Origin: a virus
IMG/VR virus record: IMGVR_UViG_3300046000_005666
Span: 1-23,644 of that record
DNA length: 23,644 bases
Strand: one strand, 5' to 3'
Below, one piece after another: positions 21,109 to 23,644 of this stretch; position 1 is the stretch's first letter, and every line of letters starts with the position of its first letter. Position numbers and translations under genes: made by a program. The notes under the pieces are model-generated. The model saw only the letters and a program-made list of their open reading frames with translations. It searched no databases and was not told the origin of the DNA.

Positions 21109-22118
21109 AGGACACAATCTTCACGGAGCCAACCACGCGCCGCCCTCAAGTCAAGTGGGAGGACGACCTAATGACCCTGACGCCGGTTCAGCGCCTGGGC
21201 GACACCTGGTACAAGCGGGAGGACTACTTTGCGCCGCTTGGCTACGGCGGGATCAACGGCGCCAAGCTGCGCCAGCTCATCGGCCTCTTGGCGCCGCAAG
21301 TTGAGGCGCAGGGCGTCATCACGGGCTGCTCAGTTCTGTCACCCCAGGCCAGTATGACAGCGCTCGTCGCGCTCCACTATGAGCTGCCGGTTACAATCGT
21401 CCTGGGCGCCACCTCAGCGGCCACCGCCACGCGCCACGAGAACATTGCTATAGCTGACGCCGCTGGCGCGAGCTTCCATTACGCGCCGGTCGCTTACAAC
21501 CCTGCCCTGCAGCGGGCGGTCAACGACTTACTGCTCGAGCCGGAGTACCGCGGCTACTACAAACTCGCGTACGCCATCACGGCTCCTGATGACGCCGCCG
21601 ATGACGCCATCGTGGCCTTCCATGAGCTGGGCGCCAACCAGGTCGCCAACTTCCCAGCGGGCGCCCGCACCCTAGTCATGGCGGCTGGCTCATGCAACTC
21701 ATCAGTCAGCGTTCTTTATGGCCTGGCCAGGGCGCGGCCAGCCAACCTAGAGCGCGTGATTCTTGTGGCCGTAGGACCGAGCCGCGTAGCGTGGATGGCT
21801 GACCGCTTTGAGGCCATTCGTCGCGCTACTGGCGTGGACACCGCCGCTTACCTTTCTACCCTCCAGGTTGAGCGGCATGACCTCCATGGGACTGGCTTCG
21901 CCGCCTACGGTGACCGCATGCCCTGGCGGGAGGCGGGCATTAGGTTCCACCCCACCTATGAGGGCAAGATGATGCGTTACCTTAGAGGCGCCCAGGCGGC
22001 CGAGTACGTTGGCGACGACGCCCTCTTCTGGATCGTTGGCTCAGAGCCTAAGCGCTCAGCCATGCTGGACGCCTTCATGCTTGACGGAATACCAATCAAA
22101 GGGGAAGTGAAACTATGA
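21105..22118 (+). CDS. Fold-type II PLP-dependent enzyme (ACC deaminase / D-cysteine desulfhydrase-like)
   Basis: The gene encodes 337 residues from an ATGA overlap. The active-site lysine is probably Lys54 in 'GGINGAKLRQLIGLL', which corresponds to the 'GGNK.RKLE' motif of ACC deaminase and D-cysteine desulfhydrase. 'GCSVLSPQASMTALVALHYE' follows where those enzymes have 'QSNHARQ'. The phosphate-binding loop is 'AAGSCNSSVS' (193-202). 'WYKREDYFAPLGYG' is the family's substrate-side motif. In the proposed pathway it could tailor the amino acid adduct or make a precursor such as dehydroalanine by elimination. The reported tailoring enzymes include PLP-dependent decarboxylases; this sequence instead has fold-type II motifs, so its chemistry may be new. 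Confidence 0.8.
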   Translation: MKDTIFTEPTTRRPQVKWEDDLMTLTPVQRLGDTWYKREDYFAPLGYGGINGAKLRQLIGLLAPQVEAQGVITGCSVLSPQASMTALVALHYELPVTIVLGATSAATATRHENIAIADAAGASFHYAPVAYNPALQRAVNDLLLEPEYRGYYKLAYAITAPDDAADDAIVAFHELGANQVANFPAGARTLVMAAGSCNSSVSVLYGLARARPANLERVILVAVGPSRVAWMADRFEAIRRATGVDTAAYLSTLQVERHDLHGTGFAAYGDRMPWREAGIRFHPTYEGKMMRYLRGAQAAEYVGDDALFWIVGSEPKRSAMLDAFMLDGIPIKGEVKL

Positions 22119-22666
22119 GGATGCTTTACGTGATAGGGGCGCCAGGCTCAGGGAAGACAACCGCGCTGCGCCACGTGCTCGAGCCGTTCAGCAAGGAGGT
22201 GGTCAACCTGCCGCCGAAGGTGACGTTCTATGAGGCTGGCGCGCTCGTACAGATTGGCTACGACCGCGGCACCTTTAGCGGGACTGACACCCTGGCCATG
22301 AACGCCCAGCCAAGAATCCTCCAGGCGCTTGATGACTACCGCTGGGACAACGTCGTCGCCGAGGGCGACCGGCTGGCCAACGTAGGCTTCTTTGAGGGCG
22401 TGCGCGCCATCGGTTACGACTTGACCGTGGCCTACATGGACACGCCGCTCGCGATGGCCGCTGAGCGCCGCGAGATGCGCGGCTCTGACCAGAACCAGTC
22501 GTGGGTCAACGGTCGCATTACCAAGGCTCACCGCTTGGCAGAGCGCTGCGCAACCGTTACCCTAGATGGCAAGCCGTGGTCAGACGTTGTCGCGCGGCAG
22601 TTAGCTTTACAGCCAGTATTCAACCAGGCCGCCAACGTCGCGGCCGCAAGACAGGAGACGCAATGA
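22115..22666 (+). CDS. P-loop kinase, probable 5-hydroxymethylpyrimidine DNA kinase
   Basis: The gene encodes 183 residues from an ATGA overlap. The Walker A motif 'GAPGSGKTT' lies at 8-16 (Lys14, Thr15). A Walker B-like or lid region follows: 'WDNVVAEGDRLANVGFFEGV', 'YDLTVAYMDTPLAMAAERRE' and 'SWVNGRITKAHRL', typical of small kinases of the deoxynucleoside/adenylate-kinase class. In phage hypermodification operons the matching kinase phosphorylates 5-hydroxymethyluracil already in DNA, activating it for displacement. The size fits that family. A nucleotide kinase acting on free nucleotides is the alternative; the context supports the DNA-kinase reading. Confidence 0.78.
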   Translation: MRMLYVIGAPGSGKTTALRHVLEPFSKEVVNLPPKVTFYEAGALVQIGYDRGTFSGTDTLAMNAQPRILQALDDYRWDNVVAEGDRLANVGFFEGVRAIGYDLTVAYMDTPLAMAAERREMRGSDQNQSWVNGRITKAHRLAERCATVTLDGKPWSDVVARQLALQPVFNQAANVAAARQETQ

Positions 22667-23571
22667 GACTCACGAAGGTAAAGTTGATGACCAAACTCAG
22701 CGACGCTGAGGTGCTCGAGATGGAAGGTAAGATGGTGCGCGATGAAGACTACGACGTGCTGCTCACGGGCGCCAGCTACGTGGTCAAGCCTGGCCTCAGT
22801 AAGGAGCCGCTCTGCGTCTACTTGCCTGGCGCCGTCAAGGCTGAGTGCGACGCCGCCTACCCGTTCCTGACTAAGATCAGAGACAAGACTGACAACCGCG
22901 GCGCTGCCAGTGGAACCCAGCGCGTCCGCACGACCGCCAAGATCACCCGCGCCAAGCGCGTGGCCAGCTCCATTCTTGGCTCTATGGATCCGCAGGGCGG
23001 CCGCTGGCCGTACTGCCGCTTGACTGCGTACACCGCCAGGGAAGCTACAGATTGGCAGGAGATGCGGCCGCTGTTCCAGGCCATCGCGAAGCGCTTTGAG
23101 GAGCACGTTCCGCACCGTTACGCCAACCAGGTTGAGGAGTGCCGCAAGACTGACCCTGACTGGGTAATCCCAGGGACGCCGTTCACAACCATCACCGTAA
23201 ACAACACTTACCCGACCGGCATCCATACCGACAAGGGCGACCTGGACAGCGGCTTCTCAACGCTTGTCTCTATCCACCGCGGCGAGTGGGACGGCGCCCG
23301 AATCGTCTTCCCGCAATACCGCGTAGCGGCCGACCTGGGCGACGGCGACCTCATCATGATGGACGCCCACGAGTTCCACGGGAACACCATCATCATCTGT
23401 AAGTGCGGCCACAACCTAGATGAGGCCTGCCCTGATTGCGGCGCTGAACGGATCAGCGTCGTGTCGTACTTCAGAACCCGCATGACAAACTGCGGCAGCA
23501 TGACGGACGAACAGCAGCGCGCCCTAGACGCCGCTGAAGCCAACAACGCCGGTCTCCTTGACGCCGACTGA
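22663..23571 (+). CDS. TET/JBP-like 2-oxoglutarate/Fe(II) dioxygenase
   Basis: The gene encodes 302 residues from ATG 22663, in an ATGA overlap; a longer frame from 22501 lies in the kinase gene and is rejected. The iron site is visible: 'GIHTDKGD' with His188 and Asp190, and 'DAHEFHGN' with His236 or, more likely, His239. Arg271 or Arg273 in 'SYFRTRM' would bind 2-oxoglutarate. The core layout fits the TET/JBP family, which oxidises the methyl group of thymine or 5-methylcytosine in DNA. Between the last iron ligand and the arginine sits an insert with four cysteines (Cys246, Cys248, Cys256, Cys259) that may bind zinc. The N-terminal 110 residues are not recognised. Its product would feed the kinase. 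Confidence 0.78.
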   Translation: MRLTKVKLMTKLSDAEVLEMEGKMVRDEDYDVLLTGASYVVKPGLSKEPLCVYLPGAVKAECDAAYPFLTKIRDKTDNRGAASGTQRVRTTAKITRAKRVASSILGSMDPQGGRWPYCRLTAYTAREATDWQEMRPLFQAIAKRFEEHVPHRYANQVEECRKTDPDWVIPGTPFTTITVNNTYPTGIHTDKGDLDSGFSTLVSIHRGEWDGARIVFPQYRVAADLGDGDLIMMDAHEFHGNTIIICKCGHNLDEACPDCGAERISVVSYFRTRMTNCGSMTDEQQRALDAAEANNAGLLDAD

Positions 23572-23644
23572 TGCCTTGGGCGAAGCTCGACGACCAGATG
23601 TGGGGTCACCCAAAGTTCATGGGACTCAGTAACGCTGCCGTCTT
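23571..23644 (+). CDS. Replisome organizer / replication initiator-like protein, 5' fragment
   Basis: The gene begins at ATG 23571, which overlaps the dioxygenase stop as TGATG, and runs off the window after 24 codons. The N-terminus 'MPWAKLDDQMWGHPKFMGLS' with 'NAAV' following is very similar to a recurring phage N-terminus ('MPW.KLDD....HPK...LS..A'), found in winged-helix replication organizer proteins. The specific role cannot be settled from 24 residues. The position suggests that replication genes follow the hypermodification set. Confidence 0.6.
   Translation, partial: MPWAKLDDQMWGHPKFMGLSNAAV

Noticed and set aside
22501-22662. N-terminal extension of the dioxygenase to 22501
   Set aside because: The extension lies entirely inside the kinase gene in another frame; ATG 22663 forms the ATGA overlap seen throughout the operon.
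22528-23226. 232-residue minus-strand frame
   Set aside because: It is opposite the dioxygenase, whose forward frame carries clear motifs and a coupled start. The reverse frame has no recognisable domain.
1-23644. tRNA genes, insertion sequences, integrase and DNA methyltransferase
   Set aside because: I looked for cloverleaf ends, terminal inverted repeats, tyrosine/serine recombinase motifs and the PC or DPPY methyltransferase motifs and found none that I could support by eye.

Overview
The window is a contiguous stretch of a double-stranded DNA tailed phage, or prophage, with long-tailed (siphovirus) architecture. Every credible gene is on the + strand. Genes are packed with 1-11 nt overlaps (ATGA, GTGA, TGATG), and no stretch over 300 bases lacks a gene. 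The DNA is GC-rich. The host is probably a Gram-positive, perhaps actinobacterial, bacterium: the lysis genes are a peptidoglycan M15 peptidase, a GH25 muramidase and a short holin of the type common in actinophages, with no spanin or signal-anchor-release gene visible. Host assignment is inference only. No integrase, repressor, attachment site, tRNA, CRISPR array or insertion sequence was seen.

Layout. (1) 1-10070 is the tail module: head-tail connector fragment, tail terminator-like protein, small KPT-repeat protein, major tail protein, HK97 gp10-like protein, tail assembly chaperones joined by a programmed -1 frameshift, tape measure, distal tail protein, a small decoration or tail protein, three tandem paralogous beta-rich tail proteins, a Gp37-like baseplate hub protein and an AT-richer tail-tip protein. 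(2) 10087-11720 is the lysis cassette: XhlA-like membrane protein, M15 peptidase, GH25 lysozyme and a second small holin. (3) 11717-13266 holds a metallophosphoesterase with an N-terminal helix-turn-helix and a small unknown protein, closed by a strong intrinsic terminator. (4) 13390-15965 holds small unknown genes and a DUF932 protein, driven by two near-identical promoters and carrying a repeated ACCAACCAA...GGAGGAAGCCA leader. (5) 16034-19328 holds small DNA-binding proteins, an ERF single-strand annealing recombinase, a RusA-like resolvase and unknowns. (6) 19325-23571 is the most interesting part, an operon that looks like a DNA base hypermodification pathway. (7) A gene beginning at 23571 has the N-terminus typical of phage replication organizer proteins and runs off the window.

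The proposed pathway of region 6 is as follows. A TET/JBP-like 2-oxoglutarate/Fe(II) dioxygenase (22663-23571) would hydroxylate the methyl group of thymine or 5-methylcytosine in DNA. A P-loop kinase (22115-22666) would phosphorylate the hydroxymethyl base. A protein of the amino acid:DNA transferase / HMUDK-helical family (19999-21108) would displace the phosphate with an amino acid or other nucleophile. A fold-type II PLP enzyme (21105-22118) would then tailor the adduct or make its precursor. A ParB-like protein (19325-20002) heads the set. Related gene combinations are known from thymidine hypermodification in phages such as ViI and M6. The combination here, with an in-DNA dioxygenase plus a fold-type II PLP enzyme and no visible hydroxymethylase or DNA methyltransferase, suggests a variant whose product base cannot be named from sequence.
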